Source: CAZDUS01 sp044344495 (lineage in GTDB: Bacteria > Verrucomicrobiota > Kiritimatiellia > CAIKKV01 > CAITUY01). From it: a stretch of 24,442 bases of DNA. The position numbers were made by a program, and so were the translations under genes. This document shows, piece by piece, positions 16,870 through 24,148 of the stretch; the first letter of the stretch is position 1; the number at the start of each line of letters is the position of its first letter. The notes under the pieces are model-generated. The model saw only the letters and a program-made list of their open reading frames with translations, had not been told where the DNA came from and ran no database searches. The DNA is taken from assembly GCA_044344495.1 (NCBI GenBank), contig JBIJCW010000011.1:1-24442 (forward strand). Direction: 5' to 3'.

Positions 16870-17822
16870 CAGGGCAGTTGCAGGATCTTCTTGATCTCGA
16901 CCGTGCCAAGATTCTCCGGTGTGACAAGCGCCACCCCGGTATCCACGACGGCGTCCACCCTCCGCCCCCGCAAATGGTCCACCAGCGTCTTGACGCCAAG
17001 ATACCCCATGCGCTGGGGATCCTGCGCCACCAGCGCGTCTATCTCGCCCTTCCGCAACGCATCAATCAGCACCGGCGAGGTATCAAACCCCACAAACTTG
17101 ACTTTGCCGGCCAGATGATTCTGCCGCAGCGCCAGCAACATGCCGAAGGTGGAGGATTCGTTCGGACAAAAGACCCCGTCCGACGCCTTGAGATTGTCGA
17201 GCATGTTCATGGCCGCCGTCTTCGCCTCGCCCGCCGTCGCGCCGGCATACCGGTTGTCCACCAGGATCCTGATATCCGGAGACTTCGCGATGGCCTCAAG
17301 AAAACCCGCCTCGCGCTCGTCCGTGCTCGCCGACCCCACCTGGTACCGCAACAGCGACACCTTCCCCTTGCCCCCGAGCCGTTCCGCCAGCCGTACCCCA
17401 CCCATCTCCCCGCCCTTGCGGTTGTTGGTGGCCACGAAACTGAGAAAGTCCTTGCCGGCTTCGCCCTTGAGCGCGGAGTCGATGATGACAACGGGGATCT
17501 TCTTTTCCAGAGCCATGGCCACCGGCCGCTTGAGCGCCGTGTCATCCAACGGGGCAAGAACGATGCCGGCGACACCCTCGGTGACGAACTGTTCGACAAT
17601 CGCGATTTGCTGGGCCCGGTCGTTTTCCTTCAACGGCCCCTTCCAGACAATCTCGACCCCCAGTTCCTTGCCGGCTTCCTTCGCACCCGCCTCAACCGAC
17701 TTCCAGAACACATGTGTGGTGCCCTTGGGGATCACGGCAATTCGCATCCTTGGAGCCTCGGCCCCCTGCGCCACCGCGACTCCCAATGCCGCCGCCGTCA
17801 CCGCCGCCAGACACCGTCTCAT
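16869..17822 (-). CDS. Periplasmic sugar-binding protein of ABC transporter, RbsB-like
   Basis: Secreted substrate receptor of 317 aa for the importer encoded downstream. An N-terminal signal peptide is evident: MRRC, an alanine-rich hydrophobic core, and likely signal peptidase I cleavage near AQGAEA (18-23). No lipobox is seen, so it is a soluble periplasmic protein. The mature part begins MRIAVIPKGTTHVFWKSVEA (26-45), the standard Peripla_BP_4 opening, and includes GIVLAPLDD, VVIIDSAL and KFVGFDTSP, which line the hinge and ligand cleft in RbsB-type proteins. A strong SD (AGGGGA, 17831-17836) stands 8 nt upstream. Placement 24 nt after fucI suggests L-fucose or a related sugar as ligand, an inference only. 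Confidence 0.92.
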   Translation of the reverse strand: MRRCLAAVTAAALGVAVAQGAEAPRMRIAVIPKGTTHVFWKSVEAGAKEAGKELGVEIVWKGPLKENDRAQQIAIVEQFVTEGVAGIVLAPLDDTALKRPVAMALEKKIPVVIIDSALKGEAGKDFLSFVATNNRKGGEMGGVRLAERLGGKGKVSLLRYQVGSASTDEREAGFLEAIAKSPDIRILVDNRYAGATAGEAKTAAMNMLDNLKASDGVFCPNESSTFGMLLALRQNHLAGKVKFVGFDTSPVLIDALRKGEIDALVAQDPQRMGYLGVKTLVDHLRGRRVDAVVDTGVALVTPENLGTVEIKKILQLP

Positions 17823-17830
17823 GATGGCAA

Positions 17831-17836
17831 TCCCCT
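17831..17836 (-). promoter_or_regulatory. Strong Shine-Dalgarno for the sugar-binding protein
   Basis: AGGGGA on the minus strand, 8 nt before the ATG at 17822. It is the best ribosome-binding site of the operon, consistent with the need for excess binding protein over membrane subunits. Confidence 0.6.
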
Positions 17837-17846
17837 TTCCTGCACC

Positions 17847-19625
17847 TCACCCATACAATGGACCGATCTTCTCGCAGGCGCGGAAATCATCCCCGCCAAA
17901 GCGATCCCAGACCGCGGGCCGGTACACATCGCCTTCCGGCAGGTTGTGCATGTCCACCGGAATACGCAACATGGACGCCAGGGTCACTAAATCCGCCCCG
18001 ATATGCCCGTAACTGAACGCCCCGTGATTGGCACCCCAACTGTTCATCACAGTGTAGACGTCCCGGAACGGCCCGCTCCCTGTCAGACGCGGCGCAAACC
18101 AGGTGGTCGGCCACGTGTTGTTGGTTCGGTTGTCCAAGATCTTGTGCGCCTTGTCAGGCAGCGAAACCGTCCACCCTTCCGCCACCTGCAACACCGGCCC
18201 CACCCCCTTCACCAGATTCACACGGGCCATGGTCACCGGCATATCCCCCGCCGTCACAAACTTGGACGACCAGCCGCCGCCGCGGAAGTATTCGGTGACG
18301 GACGGATGCCATGTGGTGGCCCCCAGGCACTTTTCCACTTCAGCCTGTGTGATATCCCAGAATGGCTTCATGGCCGGCTTGCCGCCAACCTTCTGCTGCC
18401 CGCACCCATCCAGCGCCGCCGCCCCCGAGTTGATGAGATGAATGATGCCGCCAGCCGCCTTCCCCGTCAGGCGATGTCCCGTCACCCGCTTCACCGCATC
18501 GGGACTCCAATAGGTGCGGACATCGGCAAACACCTGCGCCGTATTGGTCACCAGATAGCCGAACAACATGGCAATGCCGTTGAGACTGTCATTCTCCGTG
18601 GCAATCAGACGCGGCATGCGGACCCCGTCCCAGTCAAACGAACTGTTCGAAATCGCCTCCAGGAAGTCGCCGTTCGGATAGGTGTCCGTCCAGTGACGCT
18701 GCCCCTGGAACCCTCCCGCAATGGCGTTGTGGCCGCAGGATTCCTCAATGAAACCCTTCTTCGCCAGCCGGGGATTCCCGTACATCAGATCACGGGCAAT
18801 GAGAGCCATTTTGACCGACACCTCCCATTCGGAGTCCAGGGCGGCACGCGACCGCTGCTGCGCCTTCTTGTTGGGGTCATGCCCCTCCCGGCAATTCCGG
18901 CGCACCCACGCGATGGCCCGCTCATACTCCTCCGTGTCAAACACGTTATCCCGGATCCGCCGCGCAAACTCCGTCAGATCCACCGACTCCACCCGCATCC
19001 CCAGATAGTCCTCAATGAAGCCGTTATCCACAATCGAACCGGCAATCCCCATGGAACAGCCACCCATCGACAGGTAGGACTTTCCGCGCATGATGGCCAC
19101 CGCCAGGCCGGCTTTGGCAAACCGCAGCAGTTTGGTTTCCACATCGGCGGGAATCCGGGTATCCCCGGCATCCTGGACATCACGACCGTAAATACCAAAG
19201 GCCGGCAACCCCTTTTGCGCATGGGCGGCCAGCACCGCCGCCAGATATACCGCGCCAGGCCGTTCCGTCCCATTAAACCCCCAGATGGCCTTGGGCGTCA
19301 GCGGATCCATATCCATGGTCTCACTGCCATAGCACCAGCACGGCGTGACCGTGAGCGACACCCCCACGTTTTGCTTCCGGAATTTGTCCGCACATTGCGC
19401 CGCCTCCTTGACCCCTCCAATGCAGGAGTCCGCCACGACACAACGCACGGGGCGCCCGTCCGGATACCGCAGTCTCGAGGAAATCAGTTCCGCCGTCTTC
19501 CGCGCCATGTTCATCGTCGGCGCCTCCAACGATTCCCGCACCCCGCCGTATCGCCCGTCAATGGCCGGACGAATTCCCACTGCCGGATATTCCTGCACCG
19601 TCAACACATCCTTCTTCACTGTCAT
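17847..19625 (-). CDS. fucI: L-fucose isomerase
   Basis: Cytoplasmic ketol isomerase of 592 aa converting L-fucose to L-fuculose; family members also act on D-arabinose. The length matches E. coli FucI (about 591 aa), and similarity is high throughout from memory: GIRPAIDGRYGGVRESLE (17-34), TPCWCYGSETMDMDP (94-108), KAIWGFNGTERPGAVYLAAV (112-131), GFQGQRHWTDTYPNGD (305-320). Metal and catalytic residues appear conserved: Glu344 in ATEND, Asp368 in FADVRTYWS and His534 in WGANHG, aligning with E. coli Glu337, Asp361 and His528. The start at 19625 has GAGGG (19630-19634) 4 nt upstream. It is the first gene of an operon with an RbsABC-like importer; fucK, fucA, fucO and a regulator are not in the window. 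Confidence 0.97.
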   Translation of the reverse strand: MTVKKDVLTVQEYPAVGIRPAIDGRYGGVRESLEAPTMNMARKTAELISSRLRYPDGRPVRCVVADSCIGGVKEAAQCADKFRKQNVGVSLTVTPCWCYGSETMDMDPLTPKAIWGFNGTERPGAVYLAAVLAAHAQKGLPAFGIYGRDVQDAGDTRIPADVETKLLRFAKAGLAVAIMRGKSYLSMGGCSMGIAGSIVDNGFIEDYLGMRVESVDLTEFARRIRDNVFDTEEYERAIAWVRRNCREGHDPNKKAQQRSRAALDSEWEVSVKMALIARDLMYGNPRLAKKGFIEESCGHNAIAGGFQGQRHWTDTYPNGDFLEAISNSSFDWDGVRMPRLIATENDSLNGIAMLFGYLVTNTAQVFADVRTYWSPDAVKRVTGHRLTGKAAGGIIHLINSGAAALDGCGQQKVGGKPAMKPFWDITQAEVEKCLGATTWHPSVTEYFRGGGWSSKFVTAGDMPVTMARVNLVKGVGPVLQVAEGWTVSLPDKAHKILDNRTNNTWPTTWFAPRLTGSGPFRDVYTVMNSWGANHGAFSYGHIGADLVTLASMLRIPVDMHNLPEGDVYRPAVWDRFGGDDFRACEKIGPLYG

Positions 19626-19679
19626 GGCACCCTCGCTCTTTAATTGATTGATTCCGGAGGCGCTTGCCTATCGCCCCGA

Positions 19680-19708
19680 TTGACTTTTTGCAGGCGACAG
19701 CGTCTCAT
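19680..19708 (+). promoter_or_regulatory. Weak candidate promoter in the fucI/prfC region
   Basis: TTGACT (19680-19685), 17-nt spacer, TCTCAT (19703-19708), with 5/6 and 4/6 matches to the sigma70 consensus. It lies about 190 bp before prfC. The spacing is right but the -10 box is weak. Confidence 0.2.
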
Positions 19709-19740
19709 GGGGCCCCGCCCTCCGTCTAGAATATTTTGGC

Positions 19741-19764
19741 GACACTCCGCCCGACACTCCGCCC
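19741..19764. repeat. Perfect 12-bp tandem direct repeat upstream of fucI and prfC
   Basis: GACACTCCGCCC occurs twice back to back (19741-19752, 19753-19764). The position between divergent genes makes a tandem regulator-binding site possible. A local duplication without function is equally possible. Confidence 0.75.
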
Positions 19765-19778
19765 CATCTTTGGATCCA

Positions 19779-19795
19779 ACTGACCTCGCGTCAGT
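19779..19795. repeat. Hairpin ACTGAC-N5-GTCAGT
   Basis: A perfect 6-bp inverted repeat with a 5-nt centre, followed by GGCGA. The arrangement and flank resemble the hairpin at 24132-24148, sharing ACTGA, a 7-nt centre and TCAGTGGCGA. Confidence 0.5.
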
Positions 19796-19800
19796 GGCGA

Positions 19801-19810
19801 ACAACGTTGT
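19801..19810. promoter_or_regulatory. 10-bp perfect palindrome, possible operator
   Basis: ACAACGTTGT reads the same on both strands and lies in the fucI/prfC divergent region. Palindromes of this length are typical half-site pairs for dimeric repressors, but no regulator gene is nearby to pair it with. Confidence 0.3.
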
Positions 19811-19860
19811 AGCCACGTAAACCACTGGCCGTTCTTCAAACCGTATTCCCTACGGACGGA

Positions 19861-19889
19861 TTGACACCTCCCTCCCCATTTCCTACTCT
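19861..19889 (+). promoter_or_regulatory. Candidate prfC promoter giving a near-leaderless transcript
   Basis: Consensus -35 TTGACA (19861-19866), a 17-nt spacer and TACTCT (19884-19889), which keeps the three most conserved -10 positions (T1, A2, T6). Transcription would begin around 19895-19898, only a few bases before the prfC ATG at 19901. No SD is present there, consistent with a leaderless or very short leader. Confidence 0.4.
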
Positions 19890-19900
19890 TCGCCCCCCAT

Positions 19901-21511
19901 ATGGATACCGCTTTCACCAACGAAATCGCCCGGCGCCGCACGTTCGCCATCATTTCCCACCCGGATGCCGGCAAAACCACCCTCACCGAAAAACTCCTCC
20001 TCTACGGCGGCGCCATCCAACTGGCAGGATCGGTGCGCTCGCGCCGTGACCGCAAAAACACCACCTCCGACTGGATGGAACTGGAAAAGGAACGCGGCAT
20101 TTCCGTCTCCTCCACCCTCCTCCAGTTCGACTACGGCGGCTGCGTCATCAACCTGCTCGACACCCCCGGCCACAAGGACTTCAGCGAGGACACCTACCGC
20201 GTCCTCACCGCCGTGGATAGCGTCATCATGGTCATCGACGCCGCCAAGGGCATCGAGGAACGCACCCGCAAACTCTTCGAAATCTGCCGCCTGCGCGGCA
20301 TCCCGATCTTTACGTTCATGAACAAAATGGACCGCCCCGCCCAGGACCCGCTCGCCCTCGTCGACGAACTCGAAAAGGTCCTCGGCATCGGCGCCTTCCC
20401 CGTCACCTGGCCCCTCGGCAGCGGCACCGACTTCAAAGGCGTGTACGACCGGCTGACCCGTAAACTGCACCTGTTTGAACGCACCGCCCATAACGCCCAC
20501 CGCGCCCCGGAACAGGTGACCGGCATCCATGACCACGCCCTGCTGGACCGGATTCCGCCCCATATCCGCGACCCCTGGCTGGAGGAACTGGAGATGCTCT
20601 CCGCCGCCGGAGAAACCTTCGACGAGCAACAGGTGCTCCGCGGCGAAATCTCACCCGTGTTCTTCGGAAGCGGCATGACCAACTTCGGCGTGCAACTCCT
20701 TCTCGACTATTTCGTCCAGCACGGCGCTCCTCCCCAGCCCAGGGTTTCCACCCGCGGCCCGATCGCACCGGAACATCCGGAATTCTCAGGCTTCGTGTTC
20801 AAGGTCCAGGCCAACATGAACCCCCGCCACCGGGACCGCCTCACCTTTGTCCGCGTCTGCTCCGGCAAGTTCGAGAAGGATATGGTGGTCAATGACCCCG
20901 AAACCGGAAAACCCGTCCGCCTCTCCTATCCCCAGAAACTGTTCGGCCAGGACCGCGAATCCCTCGACATCGCCTATCCGGGCGATATCGTCGGCCTCGT
21001 CACCCACAAGGCCTTCCGGATCGGCGACACGCTGACCAGCAACCCGGATATCCGGTATGACGAAATTCCGCGCTTCCCCCCCGAAGCCTTCTCCTACATC
21101 CGCAATACCGGCGCCGCCAAACAGAAGCAATTGCGGGAAGGCCTGGACCAACTCCTGCAGGAAGGCGTCATCCAGTCGTTTGAACTCGTCGGCGAATTCC
21201 AGACGGCACCATTGCTGGGCGCGGTTGGCCAACTTCAATTCGAAGTGGTGGCCTACCGGCTTCAGACTGAATACGGCGCCGAACCGCGCCTCGAACCCGC
21301 CCCCTTCTCCCAGATCCGGTGGTTCTCGCCCGGCATCACCCGCCAAACCGTCGCCGGGTACTATCTTGGCTCCGGCGTCAAAGTCGCCACCGATGTCCGC
21401 GGCCAACATGTCATCCTCTTCCCCGACAAATGGGCGGTGGATTACTTCCTCAAGGAGCATCCGGGCGTGGAGCTTCACACCGTCTCCCCGCACGCCACCA
21501 ACCCGGTTTGA
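19901..21511 (+). CDS. prfC: Peptide chain release factor 3 (RF3)
   Basis: Translational GTPase of 536 aa that recycles RF1/RF2 from the ribosome after termination; E. coli RF3 has 529 aa. All G motifs are intact: P-loop SHPDAGKTT (19-27), switch I area KERGISVSST (63-72), DTPGH (87-91), NKMD (141-144). The N-terminus RRRTFAIISH and the block NLLDTPGHKDFSEDTYR are close to E. coli RF3, and EF-Tu-like domain II (FVFKVQANMNPRHRDR) and the C-terminal domain (LGAVGQLQFEVVAYRL) follow in order. This separates it from EF-G and from LepA. No SD precedes the ATG, but a consensus-like promoter lies just upstream. Codons are strongly C/G-ending, unlike the first glycan genes. The next gene starts 37 bp later. 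Confidence 0.97.
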   Translation: MDTAFTNEIARRRTFAIISHPDAGKTTLTEKLLLYGGAIQLAGSVRSRRDRKNTTSDWMELEKERGISVSSTLLQFDYGGCVINLLDTPGHKDFSEDTYRVLTAVDSVIMVIDAAKGIEERTRKLFEICRLRGIPIFTFMNKMDRPAQDPLALVDELEKVLGIGAFPVTWPLGSGTDFKGVYDRLTRKLHLFERTAHNAHRAPEQVTGIHDHALLDRIPPHIRDPWLEELEMLSAAGETFDEQQVLRGEISPVFFGSGMTNFGVQLLLDYFVQHGAPPQPRVSTRGPIAPEHPEFSGFVFKVQANMNPRHRDRLTFVRVCSGKFEKDMVVNDPETGKPVRLSYPQKLFGQDRESLDIAYPGDIVGLVTHKAFRIGDTLTSNPDIRYDEIPRFPPEAFSYIRNTGAAKQKQLREGLDQLLQEGVIQSFELVGEFQTAPLLGAVGQLQFEVVAYRLQTEYGAEPRLEPAPFSQIRWFSPGITRQTVAGYYLGSGVKVATDVRGQHVILFPDKWAVDYFLKEHPGVELHTVSPHATNPV

Positions 21512-21548
21512 CTTCATCTCCCTTTTCCAGTAAACATCCTTCTGCGCC

Positions 21549-22265
21549 ATGGACATGACCTCTACGAAACTCCGCCGCGGAAAACGACGCAGCCGCAAAG
21601 GCATACGCACCTTGCTGCTTCTTCTCGGTTGCCTGGCCGCCCCCACAGGTCTGGGCATGTCGCTATGGGGCTTGTCAGACCATGCCGCCCTGCCGCTTCG
21701 CTTCGGACTTCTCAACATCGGCGGCAGCGCCATCTGCTTCCTCGCCTACTTCCTGCTCCGGAAGCGGTCCAGCCAGCCCTCCCGCCAAACTTGGAATTCC
21801 ACCCAATTCACAGCCGCCAATACCAACCGCGCCGGCATGGCATTGCTCGTCTCACTGATGATGCTCGCCCTCCTGTCAGGCATGGCCCTCCATACGCTCG
21901 TGGCCGCCGGCATGGACCTGCGCTTCGCCCGCGAACGTCACACGTCATGCCTGCTGCGAACCACCGGAACTGATGCAATTCTGACCCTCCTTCGCGAGAC
22001 GCCACGCCTCTCGCCCGATACACTCGCTCACCTGGACCGCACTCTGACTTCCGGTCCTGACATCGAAACTCTCACGTCAATGCGGGAAGTTGATCGCACC
22101 GTGCTTCCGCCACCCTTCCTCCTCCAGACCCCCCCCTTGTTCGGGCGCTTCTTCACCGTAACCACCCGGATCACCCGCAACAAGGATGCACGCGAAATAC
22201 GCGCCCTCGCCTGCCTTCTGCCCACCGGGGAACTGCGCCTGCTAAGTTGGACCGAACCCCTCTGA
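21549..22265 (+). CDS. GspK-like minor pseudopilin with two-helix N-terminal extension
   Basis: Membrane protein of 238 aa, assigned from the helix NRAGMALLVSLMMLALLSGM (93-112) and its place before GspL- and GspM-like genes. A prepilin-type cut would fall after Gly96. The mature helix lacks Glu at position 5, as is characteristic of GspK. RFARER then continues as in secretion-system pseudopilins. Two features are odd. About 95 residues precede the pilin helix and contain two further hydrophobic segments (about 20-40 and 50-70). The mature part of about 142 residues is well under the usual GspK length, so the large alpha domain seems missing. No in-frame ATG, GTG or TTG lies just before the pilin helix. 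It could also be a PilX-type protein. Start codon at 21549 or 21555 is uncertain. Confidence 0.55.
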   Translation: MDMTSTKLRRGKRRSRKGIRTLLLLLGCLAAPTGLGMSLWGLSDHAALPLRFGLLNIGGSAICFLAYFLLRKRSSQPSRQTWNSTQFTAANTNRAGMALLVSLMMLALLSGMALHTLVAAGMDLRFARERHTSCLLRTTGTDAILTLLRETPRLSPDTLAHLDRTLTSGPDIETLTSMREVDRTVLPPPFLLQTPPLFGRFFTVTTRITRNKDAREIRALACLLPTGELRLLSWTEPL

Positions 22266-22275
22266 CCCCACCACG

Positions 22276-23643
22276 ATGAAACCGCGCCTAACCTCCATCC
22301 CCTTCCGACCCCGCACCGTTCTCGGTGTTGATCTCGACGGGAACCGCGTTATCTGCGTCGAAGCCACACGGCGTCATGGGCGTATTGAACTCAAACAACG
22401 GTCCGATGCCTTTGCCGCCCCCGGCCCCGGCAACCCCGTCGCCGCTTGCCTGCTTCAGCGCGAAGGTTTCGTCCGCTGGCTGACCGCACCTCTGGCCTCT
22501 GCCAGCAAGGCGGAGAAAGTCTTTCCCTCCCTCCTCGACATCCAGTTGCCGTTTTCACTGGAAACCTGTGAATTCTCAGTGGTCGATATCCAATCCGCGC
22601 CCGACCGCCGCACCACCTTGGGCTTGGTCACCGGAGCACGCCATGTCGATATCGACGCCCGCCTGACCACCTTGAACCGCCTGGGGATCACCCCGCGTAT
22701 CCTCGATCAGGAAGGTCTCGCCCTGTGGACGCAATTGCAGGCAGAATATCCGGCCCTTTCGAACGCTAACACCGCCAGCGCCGTGTTGTATTGCGCTTCC
22801 GACCGGTGCACACTCGCCGTTGGCCGCGGATCCTCCCTCCTCGGCGCCCACACCATGAAGGAGGCCGACCCTGACCTGGTTCGCCGCATCCTGAAATCCT
22901 ACTTCCCGGAACCCCCGTCCACCTTCCTTTGGTTTCTCGCCGGACCCGCCGCCCTCAGTCATGAAGCCGCCGGTCGACTGCAGACAATTCCCGCCCACTT
23001 CGGAGCCAATCCCGCCAAGGTTGTTCGCGACCCGGAAACCTTCCTGGCGCGCGCCCTGGCAACCCGCGCCCTGACTCCAGGCTACTGCCGCTGCAATCTC
23101 CTCTCCGGGAAATTCCTGCACCCGGAGGATCTTGCCCGTCAGAAACGACACCCCTATGTAACGGCAGCGCTCTTCCTGTGCACCGGCCTGGCTCTCTGCC
23201 TGACTACCCTGTCCTGGCACATCGCCGTCCGTCAACGCACTGCCGCCATGCAACGGGAACTGAAAGACCTCGCTGTCGCCATTGCCGGATCCCCCAGCCT
23301 CATTCAGAACCGGCAGGAAGTGCTTTCAGCAAAGAGGGTCATCGAGAATCAAGGCAAGTTGTACGCACCCTTCATGGCCCCCTTCATTCCAACACTCCCC
23401 GACACCTTGAAGGCCGTCCTTTCAGCTTGCCACCAGAACAGCATCACCATCGAGTCCATGACCATGAGCCGCCAGTCGGTCATCGCCCATGGCTTCGCCG
23501 CGAAATGGAGCCAATGCGAACACGCCGCCACCAGCCTCTCCGGTGCAGGATGGACGGCACAGGTCACACGAAAAGACACCGTCGCCGGCGAAACACGCGT
23601 GGCGTTTGTATTGCGAATGACCCCTTCCCATGAAACACGCTAA
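22276..23643 (+). CDS. gspL: GspL/PilM-like type II secretion inner-membrane protein
   Basis: Bitopic inner-membrane protein of 455 aa that would link the cytoplasmic secretion ATPase to the periplasmic part of a type II secretion or type IV pilus machine. The N-terminal half is an actin-like (PilM/GspL cytoplasmic) fold beginning VLGVDLDGNRVICVEA (15-30). The segment RCNLLSGKF (272-280) matches the NLLxGxF motif placed just before the membrane in GspL. One transmembrane helix follows (about 293-316, YVTAALFLCTGLALCLTTLS), then a coiled region (320-360) and a ferredoxin-like periplasmic domain like PilN/GspL. It begins 10 nt after the previous stop and overlaps the next gene by 14 nt. No SD. 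Confidence 0.75.
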   Translation: MKPRLTSIPFRPRTVLGVDLDGNRVICVEATRRHGRIELKQRSDAFAAPGPGNPVAACLLQREGFVRWLTAPLASASKAEKVFPSLLDIQLPFSLETCEFSVVDIQSAPDRRTTLGLVTGARHVDIDARLTTLNRLGITPRILDQEGLALWTQLQAEYPALSNANTASAVLYCASDRCTLAVGRGSSLLGAHTMKEADPDLVRRILKSYFPEPPSTFLWFLAGPAALSHEAAGRLQTIPAHFGANPAKVVRDPETFLARALATRALTPGYCRCNLLSGKFLHPEDLARQKRHPYVTAALFLCTGLALCLTTLSWHIAVRQRTAAMQRELKDLAVAIAGSPSLIQNRQEVLSAKRVIENQGKLYAPFMAPFIPTLPDTLKAVLSACHQNSITIESMTMSRQSVIAHGFAAKWSQCEHAATSLSGAGWTAQVTRKDTVAGETRVAFVLRMTPSHETR

Positions 23644-24136
23644 TCCATCCCTGATCGCCTTGTGGACCGCCGCCGTCCTCGCCGTCGGTTTCGGCTCCAT
23701 TGCCGCCCTCCGGTCACTCGCCGGCTTGGAGCGCCAAACCAACCTCTGGACACAGAAACTCAGTGACCAGAACGAACTCCGTCGCCTGGGGGATCAAGCC
23801 AAACGCTTCAGGACAGCCGTGAGCACCCACAACGCATGGCCCTCGTCACCCCCGCCGATTCAGGAACTCGTTTCCCGAACCCTTCCGGGTGTCGCCGTCT
23901 CGCCGTTCTCCTTCTCTGATCAACCTTCCGTGGAACATTGGACCGCCCGGCGCATCGCCTTCTCCATGACCGATGTCCCTGGTGACTCATTGGACCGGTT
24001 CTTTCAGGCCGCATCCACGGCGCGCCCGCCATGGTCCATCGAGGAATGCACCCTGCAGGCGTCCACTGCCTCGGGCCGCCTCGCCAGGGTGGACCTGGTA
24101 CTGGTTGGAGTGGAACGCACGGAACCTGGAAACTGA
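23630..24136 (+). CDS. GspM/PilO-like secretion inner-membrane protein
   Basis: Small bitopic protein of 168 aa. One N-terminal transmembrane helix (about 8-28, LIALWTAAVLAVGFGSIAAL) is followed by a short helical stretch (LERQTNLWTQKLSDQNELRR) and a compact periplasmic domain of the ferredoxin-like kind found in GspM and PilO. Assignment rests mostly on size, topology and position after the GspL-like gene, whose last 14 nt it overlaps, since GspM sequences are poorly conserved. The stop codon TGA (24134-24136) is inside a hairpin shared with the convergent recN. GspN, GspC, GspD and GspE are not in the window. Confidence 0.6.
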   Translation: MKHANPSLIALWTAAVLAVGFGSIAALRSLAGLERQTNLWTQKLSDQNELRRLGDQAKRFRTAVSTHNAWPSSPPPIQELVSRTLPGVAVSPFSFSDQPSVEHWTARRIAFSMTDVPGDSLDRFFQAASTARPPWSIEECTLQASTASGRLARVDLVLVGVERTEPGN

Positions 24137-24148
24137 GCCGCGCTCAGT
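24132..24148. terminator. Hairpin containing both stop codons of convergent gspM-like gene and recN
   Basis: ACTGAGC-CGC-GCTCAGT: a perfect 7-bp stem with a 3-nt loop. The left arm holds the TGA of the plus-strand gene and the right arm the TGA of minus-strand recN. The symmetry and placement suit a bidirectional transcription end. No T-tract is visible, so intrinsic termination is unproven. Confidence 0.4.

Larger units (their letters stand above)
19626..19900. promoter_or_regulatory. Divergent fucI/prfC intergenic control region
   Basis: 275 bp without a credible gene between fucI (-) and prfC (+). It holds a GGGGCCCC palindrome (19709-19716), a perfect 12-bp tandem repeat (19741-19764), a hairpin ACTGAC-N5-GTCAGT (19779-19795), the perfect palindrome ACAACGTTGT (19801-19810) and a hairpin CCGTA-N5-TACGG (19841-19855). 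Promoters and operators for both genes are expected here. A 61-codon frame on the minus strand (19640-19825) is judged non-coding. Confidence 0.6.

Noticed and set aside
16794..17990. Open frame of 398 codons on the plus strand opposite the sugar-binding protein
   Set aside because: It covers parts of three well-supported minus-strand genes and shows no motif; an antisense shadow.
18003..19643. Long open frame of 546 codons on the plus strand opposite fucI
   Set aside because: The minus strand encodes a full-length, highly conserved L-fucose isomerase. The antisense frame is rich in Arg, Pro and His with no recognisable domain, typical of the opposite strand of a GC-rich gene.
19640..19825. 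Possible small gene upstream of fucI on the minus strand (61 codons)
   Set aside because: Its middle is the translated 12-bp tandem repeat (ECRAECR), no SD stands before it and nothing resembles a known leader peptide. Regulatory DNA is the simpler reading.
20786..21733. Open frame of 315 codons on the minus strand over prfC
   Set aside because: It lies almost wholly over the conserved RF3 C-terminal region and has shadow-like composition.
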